DNA from: Herbiconiux gentiana
Lineage (GTDB): Bacteria > Actinomycetota > Actinomycetes > Actinomycetales > Microbacteriaceae
Assembly: GCF_024978135.1 (NCBI RefSeq)
Contig: NZ_JANTEZ010000003.1
Span: 1-64,000, forward strand
DNA length: 64,000 nt
Reading direction: 5' to 3'
Below the pieces are notes generated by a model. It did not search any database. It saw nothing but the letters and a program-made list of their open reading frames with translations, and was not told the DNA's origin. This document shows positions 48,358-59,620 of the stretch, one piece after another; positions within the stretch are counted from its first letter, which is position 1, and every line of letters starts with the position of its first letter. A program made the translations under genes and the position numbers.

Positions 48358-48702
48358 TTACTCTTTCAGCCCGCCCGCGAGAACATGGGCGTGCACGTGG
48401 AAGACGGTCTGACCGGCGTTCTCGCCGGTATTGAAGATGAGACGGAACTCGCCGTCGGCGCGCTCCTCGGCGATCGAGCGGGCCGTGTCGACGATCTCGG
48501 CCATCAGGCCCGGATCGCCCGCGGCGAGCTCGACCACGTCGCGGTACTGCTCGGTCTTCGGCACCACGAGCACGTGCACGGGGGCCTGGGGCGCGATGTC
48601 CTCGAAGGCGATGACGCGGTCGGTCTCGCGCACGATCGTGGCCGGGATCTGACGGGCCACGATGCGCGAGAAGATCGAGGGGGACTCGGTTTCGGTGGAC
48701 AT
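48358..48702 (-). CDS. HIT family nucleotide hydrolase
   Basis: 114-residue histidine-triad protein. The active-site motif is in GQTVFHVHAHVLAGG (HxHxH), preceded by AFEDIAPQAPVHVLVVPK and FRLIFNTGENAGQ. HINT-type purine nucleotide phosphoramidase activity is inferred from the family. TAAGAT lies 6 nt before the ATG with no Shine-Dalgarno. First gene of the phoH-ybeY-corC-era unit. Confidence 0.93.
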   Translation of the reverse strand: MSTETESPSIFSRIVARQIPATIVRETDRVIAFEDIAPQAPVHVLVVPKTEQYRDVVELAAGDPGLMAEIVDTARSIAEERADGEFRLIFNTGENAGQTVFHVHAHVLAGGLKE

Positions 48703-48708
48703 GATTCC

Positions 48709-48714
48709 ATCTTA
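48709..48714 (-). promoter_or_regulatory. Putative -10 element of the HIT-phoH-era unit
   Basis: TAAGAT-N6-ATG on the minus strand; a leaderless start for a five-gene unit. Confidence 0.5.
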
Positions 48715-48787
48715 GGTTCGACCGCCGACACCGAGGAGGGGGTCGACGGCGCCGATCCGCGGGTTTCGCTCTGAGCGTGCAGCCGCG

Positions 48788-49546
48788 CTACCAGCGCCCC
48801 AGCGCCACGTTCAGCACCGCGATCGCCGCCGGCCCCGCGCTCGAGGTGCGCAGCACCTCTTCGCCGAGCCGCACGGTCTCCGCGCCCGCCTCGTCGAGCT
48901 TCTCGAGCTCCCGCGGCGAGATGCCGCCCTCCGGCCCCACGACGAGGATGATCGAGCGGTCGTCGGCGTCGCCCCCGGCGGTGGCCCCGAAGGTCAGCGA
49001 GGTGAGTCGCGTCGTCGCGCTCGGCTCGAGCACGAGCATCCGGCAGCCGTCGGTCTCGGCGATCAGCTCGGGCAGGTCGACCAGGTCGCCGACCGCCGGC
49101 ACGAACGGCCGGATCGACTGCTTGGCCGCCTCGCGCACGATGCTGCGCCAGCGCTCCACGCCCTTGGCGGCCTTGGGGCCGGCCCAGCGCGAGACCGAGC
49201 GCTCGGCCTGCCACGGCACGATGCCCGAGACGCCCAGCTCGGTGGCCGTCTGCACGGCGAGCTCGTCGCGGTCGCCCTTGGCGAGGGCCTGCACCAGCAC
49301 GATGCGGGGCGAGGGCTCCGGATGCTCGTGCACCCGCTCGACCGCGAGGTCGAGCTCCTTGGCCTCGGCCCGCACCACGACGCCCTCGACGATCAGCCCG
49401 CGACCGTCGCCGATCGCGGTGTGCTCGCCCACGCGCATCCGGTTCACCGTCGCCGCATGGCGTGCCTCGTCGCCGCCCAGCGTGACCACGTCACCCTGCT
49501 GGTGCGGTACCACAGACAGCTCGTCGAGCAGGAAGAGGGAGCTCAT
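48788..49546 (-). CDS. rsmE: 16S rRNA m3U1498 methyltransferase
   Basis: SPOUT methyltransferase that modifies U1498 in 16S rRNA. 252 residues: N-terminal PUA-like part (MSSLFLLDELSVVPHQQGDVVTLGGDEARHAATVNRMR), then KGDRDELAVQTATELGVSGIVPWQAERSV, and the knotted SAM site ILVVGPEGGISPRELEKLDEAGAETVRLGEEVLRTSSAG. It is 7 bp downstream of dnaJ, a common actinobacterial order hrcA-dnaJ-rsmE. Confidence 0.95.
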   Translation of the reverse strand: MSSLFLLDELSVVPHQQGDVVTLGGDEARHAATVNRMRVGEHTAIGDGRGLIVEGVVVRAEAKELDLAVERVHEHPEPSPRIVLVQALAKGDRDELAVQTATELGVSGIVPWQAERSVSRWAGPKAAKGVERWRSIVREAAKQSIRPFVPAVGDLVDLPELIAETDGCRMLVLEPSATTRLTSLTFGATAGGDADDRSIILVVGPEGGISPRELEKLDEAGAETVRLGEEVLRTSSAGPAAIAVLNVALGRW

Positions 49547-49553
49547 CGGTGCC

Positions 49554-50666
49554 TCAGACGTTCAGGAAGCGGTCACGGAGCTTCGCGAACAGCCCCTGCT
49601 GGAACTGCCCGAGCGAGGGCGCCGGGTACTTGTGGGCGGCGGCGAGCTGCTTCATCAGCTCCTTCTGCTTGTGGTCGAGCTTCGTGGGCGTGACCACCTG
49701 GATGCCGACCCGCAGGTCGCCGCGGCCGTTGCCCCTGAGGTGCGTGACGCCGCGACCCTTGACCGTGAGCACCTCGGCGCTCTGGATGCCGGGCCTCAGC
49801 TCGAGCTCGATGTCGCCGTCGAGTGCTTTGACGGTGGTGGTCGTGCCGAGCACCGCGTCCCACATCTGCACCTCGAGGGTGCAGAGCAGGTCGTCGTCGT
49901 TGCGGGAGAAGACGTCGTGGTGACGCACCTTCATCTCGAGGTAGACGTCGCCCTGGGGGCCGCCGGCGGGGCCGACCTCGCCCTGGCCGGGCAGCTGCAG
50001 CCGGAGGCCGGTGTCGACGCCCGCGGGGATGTCGACCGGCAGGGTGCGGCGGGCGCGCACGCGGCCCTGGCCCTGGCAGGTGGGGCACGGGTTCGGGATG
50101 ATCGTGCCGTAGCCGCGGCAGGTGCCGCAGGGGGCGCTCGTCACGACGTTGCCGAGCAGCGACCGCACCGTGCGCTGGATGGAGCCGGAGCCGTGGCAGA
50201 TGTCGCAGGTGACCGGCGAGGTTCCCGGGGCGCAGCACGAGCCGTTGCAGGTCTCGCAGAGCACGGCGGTGTCGACCTCGAGGTCGCGGTGGGTGCCGAA
50301 GATGACCTCGCCGAGGTCGACCTCGACCCGCAGCAGGGCGTCTTGACCCCGCTCGGCGCGCGACTTCGGGCCGCGGTTGCCGCCGCCCTGCCCGCCGAAG
50401 AAGGTCTCGAAGATGTCGCCGAAGCCGCCGAAGCCCTGGCCGCCTGCGCCGCCGAAGCCCTGCTGCGGGCCGCGGTCGTAGTCGCGTCGCTGCCCGGGGT
50501 CGCTCAGCACGTCGTAGGCGTGGGTGACCGCTTTGAACGTCTCCTGGGCTTCGGGGCTCGGGTTGACGTCGGGGTGCAGCTCGCGGGCGAGTCGGCGGTA
50601 GGCCTTCTTGATCTCTTCGGTCGTCGCGTCGCGCGAGACGCCGAGCACGTCGTAATGGTCAGCCAC
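49554..50666 (-). CDS. dnaJ: Chaperone DnaJ
   Basis: Hsp70 co-chaperone, 370 residues. J domain with HPD (about 31-33), Gly/Phe-rich region with [26 protein letters not shown], zinc-finger with four CxxCxGx[GC] repeats ([32 protein letters not shown]) and C-terminal substrate domains. The first zinc motif ends in Cys instead of Gly. This is the dnaJ2 of actinobacteria (second copy, linked to hrcA). GTG start with GGAG 9 nt upstream. Confidence 0.96.
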   Translation of the reverse strand: MADHYDVLGVSRDATTEEIKKAYRRLARELHPDVNPSPEAQETFKAVTHAYDVLSDPGQRRDYDRGPQQGFGGAGGQGFGGFGDIFETFFGGQGGGNRGPKSRAERGQDALLRVEVDLGEVIFGTHRDLEVDTAVLCETCNGSCCAPGTSPVTCDICHGSGSIQRTVRSLLGNVVTSAPCGTCRGYGTIIPNPCPTCQGQGRVRARRTLPVDIPAGVDTGLRLQLPGQGEVGPAGGPQGDVYLEMKVRHHDVFSRNDDDLLCTLEVQMWDAVLGTTTTVKALDGDIELELRPGIQSAEVLTVKGRGVTHLRGNGRGDLRVGIQVVTPTKLDHKQKELMKQLAAAHKYPAPSLGQFQQGLFAKLRDRFLNV

Positions 50667-50765
50667 CAGGGGCTTCTCCTTCGTTGTCGTTCGAGAGTCG
50701 TGGGAGTCGGTAGGGGTCGTCAGGTCGGGTCGTCGGTCATGTCGGGTCTGCGGTCGGATCGCCGG

Positions 50766-51800
50766 TCAGCTCGCGCTGCCGGTCTCGCCGAGGGTGCGGG
50801 AGAGGTAGCGTGCGACCGCGCGCACCGCGGAGATGTTGTTCGAGTAGTCCATGCGGGTGGGGCCGAGTACGCCGAGGCGCGAGATGGCGCTGCCGATGCC
50901 GGTGTAGCCGCTGGCGAGGATCGACGTCTCGCCGAGCCCGAACGACTCGTTCTCACGGCCGATCGAGACCACGAGGCCCCGCTGGTCGGCCTCGAGCTCG
51001 CTGAACAGGCGCAGCAGCACCACCTGCTCCTCGACCGCCTCGAGCACGGGGAGGATGCTGCCGTGGAAGTCGTCCTCCGTGCGCACGAGGTTGGCGGCGC
51101 CGGCGATCAGCAGCTTCTCCTGGCGGTTGGCCGAGACCTGCTCCTTCAGCGTGACGGCGACGACGGATGCGGTCGCCGCCGACTCGGCCGGGAAGCGCTC
51201 CGGCACGCCGTCGAGGTCGCCCGCCGCCTCGACGAGGCCCTTGCCGCCCACCGCCTCGTTGAAGCGCTGGCGCAGCTCGCCGATGAGCGCGTCGTCGATG
51301 TCGGAGGGCACGTCGACGATGCGCTGCTCGACGTGCCCGGCATCGGTGATGATGACGGTCATGAGCTTGCGCGGCGCCAGTGCGACGACCTCGATGTGCC
51401 GCACCCGCGCCTGCGAGCGCAGCGGGTACTGCACCAGGGCGACCTGGCGGGTGAGCTGCGACAGCAGGCGCACGGTGCGCGCGAGCACGTCGTCGACGTC
51501 GACGCTGGAGTCGAGGAAGGCCTCGATCGCGTGCCGCTGCGCCGGGGTGAGCGGGCGCACCTCGGAGAGGTGGTCGACGAAGAGCCGGTAGCCCTTGTCG
51601 GTGGGCACGCGACCGCTCGAGGTGTGCGGGGCCGTGATCAGCTCCTCCTCCTCGAGCAGCGCCATGTCGTTGCGGATGGTCGCGGCCGAGACGCCGAAGG
51701 AGTGGCGTTCGGCGATGCTCTTGGACCCGACGGGCTCTCGGGAGGCGACGTAGTCCTGCACGATCACGCGGAGCACCTCGAGGCTGCGTTCGGAGACCAT
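50766..51800 (-). CDS. hrcA: Heat-inducible repressor HrcA
   Basis: Repressor of the groE/dnaJ regulon that binds CIRCE. 344 residues from ATG at 51800 (MVSERSLEVLRVIVQDYVASREPVGSKSIAERHSFGVSAATIRNDMALLEEEELI, a winged helix), with AAGGAGG about 7 nt upstream, and a GAF-like core to the end. An upstream in-frame extension (MALSPSECQKEVVV) has no support. A perfect CIRCE lies 16 bp before the start, so hrcA-dnaJ-rsmE is likely self-repressed. Confidence 0.96.
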   Translation of the reverse strand: MVSERSLEVLRVIVQDYVASREPVGSKSIAERHSFGVSAATIRNDMALLEEEELITAPHTSSGRVPTDKGYRLFVDHLSEVRPLTPAQRHAIEAFLDSSVDVDDVLARTVRLLSQLTRQVALVQYPLRSQARVRHIEVVALAPRKLMTVIITDAGHVEQRIVDVPSDIDDALIGELRQRFNEAVGGKGLVEAAGDLDGVPERFPAESAATASVVAVTLKEQVSANRQEKLLIAGAANLVRTEDDFHGSILPVLEAVEEQVVLLRLFSELEADQRGLVVSIGRENESFGLGETSILASGYTGIGSAISRLGVLGPTRMDYSNNISAVRAVARYLSRTLGETGSAS

Positions 51801-51816
51801 GACGACCACCTCCTTC

Positions 51817-51841
51817 TGGCACTCTGACGGGCTGAGTGCCA
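51817..51841. promoter_or_regulatory. CIRCE operator of hrcA
   Basis: TGGCACTC (51817-51824), 9-base spacer, GAGTGCCA (51834-51841): a perfect 8-bp inverted repeat, differing from the consensus core TTAGCACTC-N9-GAGTGCTAA only in the A to G and T to C outer positions seen in high-GC actinobacteria. It overlaps the region expected for the hrcA promoter and start. Confidence 0.93.
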
Positions 51842-51963
51842 ATCATATCGCGCCGGGACCGACATCGGCCGGAGACACAGTGAGTGAAAATCATTGCTCG
51901 CTTCGGGGCCGAGCGCTATCTTGTCCGTGTACGACCCCGCCCATCCGTCTGAAAGGCGACACC

Positions 51964-52482
51964 ATGACCGACCCCAACACGACGCCGAACGATCCGGCCG
52001 CGGGCCAGCCGACGCCGCCTCCCGGATACCAGGCTCCGCCTCCCGGCTACCAGGCGCCCCCGCCCGGCTACCAGGCCCCGCCGCCCGGCTCCGGCTACCA
52101 GCAGCAGCCCGGCTACCAGCAGGCCGCCCCGCAGGCCCCGCTCTCCCCGGCCGACGACAAGCAGTGGGCGTTCCTCGCCCAGCTCGGCGGCATCCTCGGC
52201 TTCCTGCCGCCGCTGATCATCTGGCTGATCTTCAAAGACCGCGGCCCGCTCACCAACCAGGAGGGCAAGGAGTCGCTGAACTTCCAGATCTCCGTCGCCA
52301 TCGCGGTCGTCGCGCTCTACATCCTCGGCACCATCCTTTCGGTGGTGCTGATCGGCTTCCTGTTCTACTTCCTGGCCTGGGCCGTGCAGATCGTGGGCGT
52401 CGTGTTCGCGATCATCGCCGGTGTCAAGGTCAACGCGGGCGGCACCTACCGCTACCCGTTCACCTTCCGCTTCATCAAGTAA
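51964..52482 (+). CDS. DUF4870 membrane protein with PPPGYQA repeats
   Basis: 172 residues. Residues 1-55 are Pro/Gly/Gln/Tyr-rich, with three near-perfect heptads PPPGYQA and then GYQQQPGYQQ. The C-terminal part is DUF4870: KQWAFLAQLGGILGFLPPLIIWLIFKDRGPLTNQEGKESLNFQISVAIAV and two further helices, ending TYRYPFTFRFIK. Three or four membrane helices. AAAGG lies before the ATG. Divergent from hrcA, but no second CIRCE copy faces it. Function unknown. Confidence 0.88.
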   Translation: MTDPNTTPNDPAAGQPTPPPGYQAPPPGYQAPPPGYQAPPPGSGYQQQPGYQQAAPQAPLSPADDKQWAFLAQLGGILGFLPPLIIWLIFKDRGPLTNQEGKESLNFQISVAIAVVALYILGTILSVVLIGFLFYFLAWAVQIVGVVFAIIAGVKVNAGGTYRYPFTFRFIK

Positions 52483-52504
52483 CGCCGGCTGCTCCGTCGA
52501 GCAG

Positions 52505-53731
52505 TCAGGTCAGACGCCGCACCACGGCGTCGGCCAGCAGACGGCCCTTCAGGGTGAGAGTGATCTCGCCCCGGAGGGCCGTTCTTCCGTCCACCAGACC
52601 GTCGGCGATCAGCCCGGCGACCTCGCGGCGCGCCTCGGGGCCGAGCGAGTCGGTGCGCAGCGCACCCCGCACGCGGCTGAGCAGCAGGATGCGCTCCAGC
52701 TCGTGCGTGTCGGCGTCGATGGTCTCGCGGCCGGCCGAAGGCGACTCGCCCGCGGCCATCCGCTGCGCGTAGGCGGCGGGGTGCTTGACGTTCCACCAGC
52801 GGGTGTCGCCCACGTAGCTGTGCGAACCGGGGCCGACGCCCCACCAGTCGTGCCCGACCCAGTAGCCGAGGTTGTGGCGCGAGCGGGTCTCGGGGCCGGT
52901 GGAGAAGTTGCTGACCTCGTACCAGTCGTAGCCCGCGTCGCCGAGGGTCGCATCCGCCCGCTCGTACATGTCGGCCTGCAGGTCGTCGGAGGGGGCCTCC
53001 ACCACGCCCGACTTGATCTGCCGGGCGAGCTTCGTGCCCTCCTCGACGATCAGCGCGTAGGCCGAGACATGGTCGGGCCGCTCGGCGACGACCGCGTCGA
53101 GCGAGCGCTGCCAGTCGTCGATCGTCTCGCCGGGGGTGCCGTAGATCAGGTCGAGGCTGACCTGCAGCCCGGCGTCCTTGGCCCAGCGCACCACGTCGGG
53201 CACCCGCTCCGGGTCGTGCGTGCGCTCGAGCGTGGCCAGCACGCTCGGCACCGCCGACTGCATGCCGAAGCTGACCCGGGTGAAGCCCGCGTCGGCGAGC
53301 GTCTGCAGGTACGCCGCGTCGACCGAGTCGGGGTTCGCCTCGGTCGTGATCTCGGCGCCGTCGGCGAAGCCCCAGGTGTCACGGGCCGCGTGCAGCATGC
53401 CGACGAGCTGCTCGGCGGGCAGCAGCGTCGGGGTGCCGCCCCCGAAGAACACGGTCGAGATCGGCCGCGGCGCGTAGCCCGAGCGATCGAGCACCTCGGC
53501 GCCGAAGCGCATCTCGGCCACGGCCTCCTGCCAGTAGTCGGCCTGCTTCGCGCCGCGCAGCTCGGTGGCCGTGTAGGTGTTGAAGTCGCAGTAGCCGCAG
53601 CGCACCCGGCAGAACGGCACGTGCACGTAGAGACCGAAGTCGCGGTGCGCGGCCCCGGCGGCGCGATCGGCGGGGGGCGGCAGCAGACCGTCGGCCGGAG
53701 CCGGGTCGCCGAGCGGGAGGGCGGAGGGCAC
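52505..53731 (-). CDS. hemW: Heme chaperone HemW (radical SAM)
   Basis: Radical SAM protein related to HemN, thought to deliver haem rather than oxidise coproporphyrinogen. 408 residues from GTG (MPSALPLGDPAPADGLL). The iron-sulfur motif is CRVRCGYC (CxxxCxxC, about 41-48), followed by FFGGGTPTLLPAEQL and TTEANPDSV. The C-terminal HemN-like region (DDLQADMYERADATLGDAGYDWYEVSNF) follows. It starts 2 bp after the DUF1990 stop. HemW carries a single cysteine set, not the additional HemN residue, in line with this assignment. Confidence 0.94.
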   Translation of the reverse strand: MPSALPLGDPAPADGLLPPPADRAAGAAHRDFGLYVHVPFCRVRCGYCDFNTYTATELRGAKQADYWQEAVAEMRFGAEVLDRSGYAPRPISTVFFGGGTPTLLPAEQLVGMLHAARDTWGFADGAEITTEANPDSVDAAYLQTLADAGFTRVSFGMQSAVPSVLATLERTHDPERVPDVVRWAKDAGLQVSLDLIYGTPGETIDDWQRSLDAVVAERPDHVSAYALIVEEGTKLARQIKSGVVEAPSDDLQADMYERADATLGDAGYDWYEVSNFSTGPETRSRHNLGYWVGHDWWGVGPGSHSYVGDTRWWNVKHPAAYAQRMAAGESPSAGRETIDADTHELERILLLSRVRGALRTDSLGPEARREVAGLIADGLVDGRTALRGEITLTLKGRLLADAVVRRLT

Positions 53732-53733
53732 GG

Positions 53734-54477
53734 TCAGCGACCGTCGGTGATGCGGCCGGTGGCGCTGCTGCCGGTGGCGCTGCTGCCGAGCGTGTCGTCG
53801 GCCGCCTTGGCCGGTGCCAGCGGCACCCGGCCCGGCAGCAGCGAGCGCAGGTAGCGACGGGTGTAGCGCCACTGCATGAACCGCAGCACGGGGTAGCCGA
53901 GCCGGTAGAGCCAGCTGCTCGGGCGCGAGAAGGCGCGGATGACGATCCAGACCGAGTCGTCGGCGAGGCGCTCGACGACGAAGCTCTCCTCGCCCGACTC
54001 GGGGTGGCCGGGCAGCGTGCCGTAGGCGAAGCCGAGACGACCGGGCTCGTCGACGAGGTAGACGACCCGCACGGGGGCGGTGACCTTGAGACCGAACGCC
54101 GAGATGGTGAGCTCGGCCGTGGTGCCGGCCGTAACGAGCGGGGTGCCGTCTGCGCCGTAGGCCTGCTCCGGATGCGCGGCGAGCGGCCCGAGCGGGGCCC
54201 CCGTCTCGTCGTACCGCAGCCCGGCCCAGTCGGTCTCGGACGGAGCCGGCGGCTGGATCTCCCCCACGCGGATGCCGGCCCCCCGCTGCACACCCCACGC
54301 CATCAGCCGCGACGACGCCTCCTCGAAGCGGGCCTGCCCGCTGCCGAGCCGGGCGCGCACCTGCATGGGCCGGAAGCCCTTCGGCGGGAAGTACAGCAGG
54401 TCGGGCGCCTGGGTCGCCCCGACGGCCGCGTAGCTGAGCGGGGTCTCGGCGGCCGGGCGGGGAAGCGTGGCCGACAC
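53734..54477 (-). CDS. DUF1990 protein
   Basis: 247-residue DUF1990 protein: YAAVGATQAPDLLYFPPKGFRPMQVRARLGSGQARFEEASSRLMAWGVQRGAGI, PVRVVYLVDEPGRLGFAYGTLPGHPESGEESFVVE and WIVIRAFSRPSSWLYRLGYPVLRFMQWRYTRRY. An in-frame 15-bp tandem duplication near the end (53756-53785) gives GSSATGSSATG just before the last residues. It starts 2 bp after the lepA stop, so it is co-transcribed with lepA and hemW. Function unknown. Confidence 0.87.
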   Translation of the reverse strand: MSATLPRPAAETPLSYAAVGATQAPDLLYFPPKGFRPMQVRARLGSGQARFEEASSRLMAWGVQRGAGIRVGEIQPPAPSETDWAGLRYDETGAPLGPLAAHPEQAYGADGTPLVTAGTTAELTISAFGLKVTAPVRVVYLVDEPGRLGFAYGTLPGHPESGEESFVVERLADDSVWIVIRAFSRPSSWLYRLGYPVLRFMQWRYTRRYLRSLLPGRVPLAPAKAADDTLGSSATGSSATGRITDGR

Positions 54478-54479
54478 CG

Positions 54480-56330
<1,851 letters not shown>

Positions 56331-56440
56331 GCATTCCTCTGGAGTGTCGGTGTGATCGGCGCCGGACGGACGCGCACGATCGCAGGGACTTATTCTGCCA
56401 CGTCTGGAATGAGGGGCCGGTCTGGCTGTTGAATCGGGGT

Positions 56441-57328
56441 ATGGCAATCCTCCTCACCGGCGCGACCGGCTTCATCGGTTCCGCAGTCCTCCGTCAGCTC
56501 CGCGACCAGCGTCGCGACGTCGTCGCCCTCGTGCGCTCCTCCTCCGCCGTCGAGGCGGTCGAGGCGCTGGGCGCCCGCGCCGTGCTCGGCGAGCTCACCG
56601 ATCGCGAGATCGTGACCCACCTCGCCCTCGAGAGCGACGGCGTCATCCACCTCGCCTCCCCGGGCGACGAGTCGAGCGCCCCCACCGACGACGCCTTCGT
56701 CACCGCGGTACTCGCCGGGCTCGAGGGCAGCGACAAGCCGTACGTGCACACCGGTGGGATCTGGGTGTTCGGCGAGGGCGCGGCGATCACCGAGGACTCC
56801 CCGCTGGATCCCCCGGCCCTGACCTCCTGGCGGGTGCCCGTCGAGGCGCGCGTGCGCTCGGCCGTGGGCGTGAAGACGACGATCATCGCCCCGGCCGTGG
56901 TGTTCGGCAACAGCGGCGGCATCCCGAACCTGATCGTCGAGTCGCCCCGCACCTCGGGCGACGCCCCGGCGCTCGAGCTGATCGGCTCGGGCGAGCAGCA
57001 CTGGACGACCGTCTTCGTCGAGGACCTCGCCGAGCTGTACGTGCTCGCGTTCGACCTCGCTCAGGCCGGGTCGTACTACATCGGGGCGAGCGGGCAGAAC
57101 CCGACCGTGCGCGAGCTCACCGAGGCCGCGGCGCAGGCGGCCGGGCTCGACGGGCGGGTGGAGGCGTCGACCGTCGAGGCCGCGCACGAGCGCCTGGGCG
57201 AGCAGTTCGCCGACGCGCTGCTGCTCGATCAGCAGGCCACCGGCTCGGCGGCGCGGATCGACCTGGGGTGGGAGCCGAACGGGCCGTCGCTCGTGGAGGA
57301 GCTGCGGTCGGGGTCGTACAAGCGGTAG
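56441..57328 (+). CDS. NAD-dependent epimerase/dehydratase family protein
   Basis: 295 residues from ATG at 56441 ([32 protein letters not shown]), a Rossmann fold with GATGFIG. Other landmarks: [37 protein letters not shown] (catalytic region with no canonical YxxxK), and [15 protein letters not shown]. This is an extended SDR of the atypical type, so the reaction is unknown. Upstream sequence in frame is not conserved-looking. It is convergent with the ketopantoate reductase gene and divergent from lepA. Confidence 0.85.
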   Translation: MAILLTGATGFIGSAVLRQLRDQRRDVVALVRSSSAVEAVEALGARAVLGELTDREIVTHLALESDGVIHLASPGDESSAPTDDAFVTAVLAGLEGSDKPYVHTGGIWVFGEGAAITEDSPLDPPALTSWRVPVEARVRSAVGVKTTIIAPAVVFGNSGGIPNLIVESPRTSGDAPALELIGSGEQHWTTVFVEDLAELYVLAFDLAQAGSYYIGASGQNPTVRELTEAAAQAAGLDGRVEASTVEAAHERLGEQFADALLLDQQATGSAARIDLGWEPNGPSLVEELRSGSYKR

Positions 57329-57382
57329 GGGTCGGGCCGCGCGGGCGGGCGCGTTCGGCCGGGCGGTCAGCTTCGGCCGCGG

Positions 57383-58426
57383 TCAGGCCGCGCGGGCCGC
57401 TGCCACGGCGGCGGCCACCGCGTCGGGCGTGACGAACGTCTTCTCGCGCTCGACGCGGTGCACCAGCTCCACGAGGGTGCGGTTCACGGGCGCCTCGCGC
57501 CCGAGGTCGTGCGCCGCGTCGACGACCGCCCCGTTCAGGTGGTCGATCTCGGTCAGCTGTCCGCGACGGATGCTCTGCAACGTCGATCCCGGATTGGGCG
57601 TCCTGCCCATCCGCCGCGCCATCAGCCGCGGCAGCAGGCGGGCGAGCGGCTCGGGCGCGGCGCCGAACACGCGCAGCAGCGGATCGCTCAGCCCGAGCAC
57701 CGTCTCGAACCGCACCCCCGACGCCCGGGCCACCGCGACCGCCTCGCGCATGCTCGCCGTCAGCACCGCGCGCAGCCGCGGGTCGGCGATCGTCTCCTGC
57801 ACCGCGAGCCCTGTGATCGCGGGGAGGGCGTTGATCTGGTTGACGATCAGCTTCGTCCACTGCGCGCCGGCGAAGTTGGCGGTGCGCTCGATCGGCAGGA
57901 GCGCCCCGAGCGCGCGCTCGGCGAGGGCCAGGGCGGCGGTGTCGGCGGGGGGTGCCGGGCGGGCATCCGTGGCCCCGGGCAGACCGAGGTAGGTGCTCGC
58001 CGGGGTCGTGATCGACACCTCGCCGGGTGACAGGTACGACGCGGCGAAGAGCGCCAGCGCGCCCACGACCGGGGTGCCCGGCAGCTGGGCGGCGGCCGCG
58101 GCGGCCCCACCGAGACCGTTCTGCACCACGACGAGGGGCACCCCGGCCAGGGCGGCGGCGTTGGCCTCGAGGGCGGGGCGCGCATCCTGGGCTTTGACCG
58201 TCAGCAGCACCAGGTCGAACGGGTTCGTCCGGTCGACGTGCAGAAGTGCGGATGCCCGGGGCCGCGCCGTGTGCTCACCCCAGTGACCCGACAGCCGCAG
58301 ACCGCGGTGCTCGATCGCGTCGAGCTGGGCGCCGCGGGCCGTGACCTCGACGTCGTGCCCCGCCCGGTCGGCGAGGGCGGCGATGACGCCGCCGACGGCT
58401 CCGGCGCCGATGACCCCGACGCGCAC
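57383..58426 (-). CDS. 2-dehydropantoate 2-reductase (ApbA/PanE family)
   Basis: 347 residues from GTG at 58426 (MRVGVIGAGAVGGVIAALADRAGHDVEVTARG). NADPH-binding Rossmann GAGAVGG, catalytic region with LTVKAQDARPALEANAAALAGVPLVVVQNGLGGAAAAAAQ, FAGAQWTKLIVNQINALPAITGL and NPGSTLQSIRRGQLTEIDHLNGAVVDAAHDLG. This pattern matches ketopantoate reductases used for pantothenate (coenzyme A) synthesis. Other members act on different substrates, so the call is for the family. Starts 1 bp after the aminotransferase stop. Confidence 0.88.
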   Translation of the reverse strand: MRVGVIGAGAVGGVIAALADRAGHDVEVTARGAQLDAIEHRGLRLSGHWGEHTARPRASALLHVDRTNPFDLVLLTVKAQDARPALEANAAALAGVPLVVVQNGLGGAAAAAAQLPGTPVVGALALFAASYLSPGEVSITTPASTYLGLPGATDARPAPPADTAALALAERALGALLPIERTANFAGAQWTKLIVNQINALPAITGLAVQETIADPRLRAVLTASMREAVAVARASGVRFETVLGLSDPLLRVFGAAPEPLARLLPRLMARRMGRTPNPGSTLQSIRRGQLTEIDHLNGAVVDAAHDLGREAPVNRTLVELVHRVEREKTFVTPDAVAAAVAAARAA

Positions 58427-58427
58427 G

Positions 58428-59603
58428 TCAGGCCTGCGGGCCGGCCGGGGGCGCCGGGAGTCGGCGGATGCCCTCGAGCAGATCGTCGGTGGAGGCGGCG
58501 GCACAGAGCCGGATCCAGCCCTCGCCCGTGCGGCCGAAGGCGCTTCCGGGGGCGACCGCGACGCGCTGCTCGATCAGGAAGCGCTCGGCCCACTCGGCGA
58601 CGTCGCCGCCCGTGGCATAGGAGACGTCGACCCAGAGGTAGAAGGCGCCGGTGGGCTCGAGGTGGGCGATGCCGCGCTCGGTGAGCAGGGCGACGGCGGC
58701 GTCGAGGTTCTCGCGGTAGTGCCGGGCGGCGTCGGCGACGTGTTGCTGCGAGCCGCGGAGGGCGGTGACGACCGCGCGCTGGGCGGGGGTGTTGACGCAG
58801 CTGACCATGGCCTCCTGGGCGGCGCGGAGCAGCGGCGCGAATCCGGGAGGGGTGAGCAGCCAGCCGACGCGGCCGCCGGTGAGCGCGTAGGTCTTGGACG
58901 CCGAGAAGACGGTGAGCACCCGGTTCTCGGCGGCGTCTCCGCGTTCGGCGGCCAGGGCGGCGAGGCTGACGTGCTCGACGCCGTAGGTGAAGCGCTCGTA
59001 GACCTCGTCGCTGATCACCCAGAGGTCGTGGCGCTCGGCGAAGTCGAGCAGGGCGCCGAGGGTCTCACGGTCGAAGACGGCACCGAGCGGATTCGAGGGC
59101 GAGTTGACGATCAGCACGCGGGTCTTCGGCGTGACCAGGCGGTCGAGCTCGTCGAGGTCGGGCGCGAAGCCCGCCGCCGGGCGGAGCGGATAGGGCACCG
59201 GCACGGCCGAGACCAGGTGCGCGTTCATGGTGAAGGTCGTGTAGCCCGGGTCGGGCACGAGCACCTCGTCGCCCGGGTCGAGCAGGATCGACATGGCGAG
59301 GTAGAGGCCCTGGGTGGCGCCCGCGGTGACCCAGACCCGCTCGAGCTCGGTGGTGATGCCGTTGTGCTCGCGCACGGTGTCGACGATCGCCTCGCGCAGC
59401 TCGGTGATGCCGCCGTTCGGCGTGTAGGCCGTGTCGTCGGCCTGCCAGGCGACGGCGGCCTCGGCGAGCACCGCCGGGTCGACGGCGACGTCGGGCTCGC
59501 CCACCACGAGGTAGACGACGTTCTCGAGCGAGTGGGCCAGTTCGAACAGGCGACGGATGCCCGAGGGCGGGACCGTGTCGGTGTGGGCGGCTAGGCGTGG
59601 CAT
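58428..59603 (-). CDS. PLP-dependent aminotransferase (class I/II)
   Basis: 391 residues. Fold type I aminotransferase: VYLVVGEPDVAVDPAVLAEA, YTPNGGITELREAIVDTV, WVTAGATQGLYLAMSILLDPGDEVLVPDPGYTTF, NSPSNPLGAVFDRETL, WVISDEVYERFTYG, FSASKTYALTGGRVGWLL (Schiff-base lysine) and EGWIRLCAAASTDDL. Closest in pattern to aspartate/aromatic-type transaminases of actinobacteria; the substrate is not determined. The ATG starts just beyond a 23-bp tandem repeat. Confidence 0.9.
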   Translation of the reverse strand: MPRLAAHTDTVPPSGIRRLFELAHSLENVVYLVVGEPDVAVDPAVLAEAAVAWQADDTAYTPNGGITELREAIVDTVREHNGITTELERVWVTAGATQGLYLAMSILLDPGDEVLVPDPGYTTFTMNAHLVSAVPVPYPLRPAAGFAPDLDELDRLVTPKTRVLIVNSPSNPLGAVFDRETLGALLDFAERHDLWVISDEVYERFTYGVEHVSLAALAAERGDAAENRVLTVFSASKTYALTGGRVGWLLTPPGFAPLLRAAQEAMVSCVNTPAQRAVVTALRGSQQHVADAARHYRENLDAAVALLTERGIAHLEPTGAFYLWVDVSYATGGDVAEWAERFLIEQRVAVAPGSAFGRTGEGWIRLCAAASTDDLLEGIRRLPAPPAGPQA

Positions 59604-59620
59604 AGGGTTCTACGGTACCC

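Noticed and set aside
48703-48787. tRNA T-arm-like GGTTCGACC
   Set aside because: No acceptor, D-arm or anticodon stem can be folded around it.
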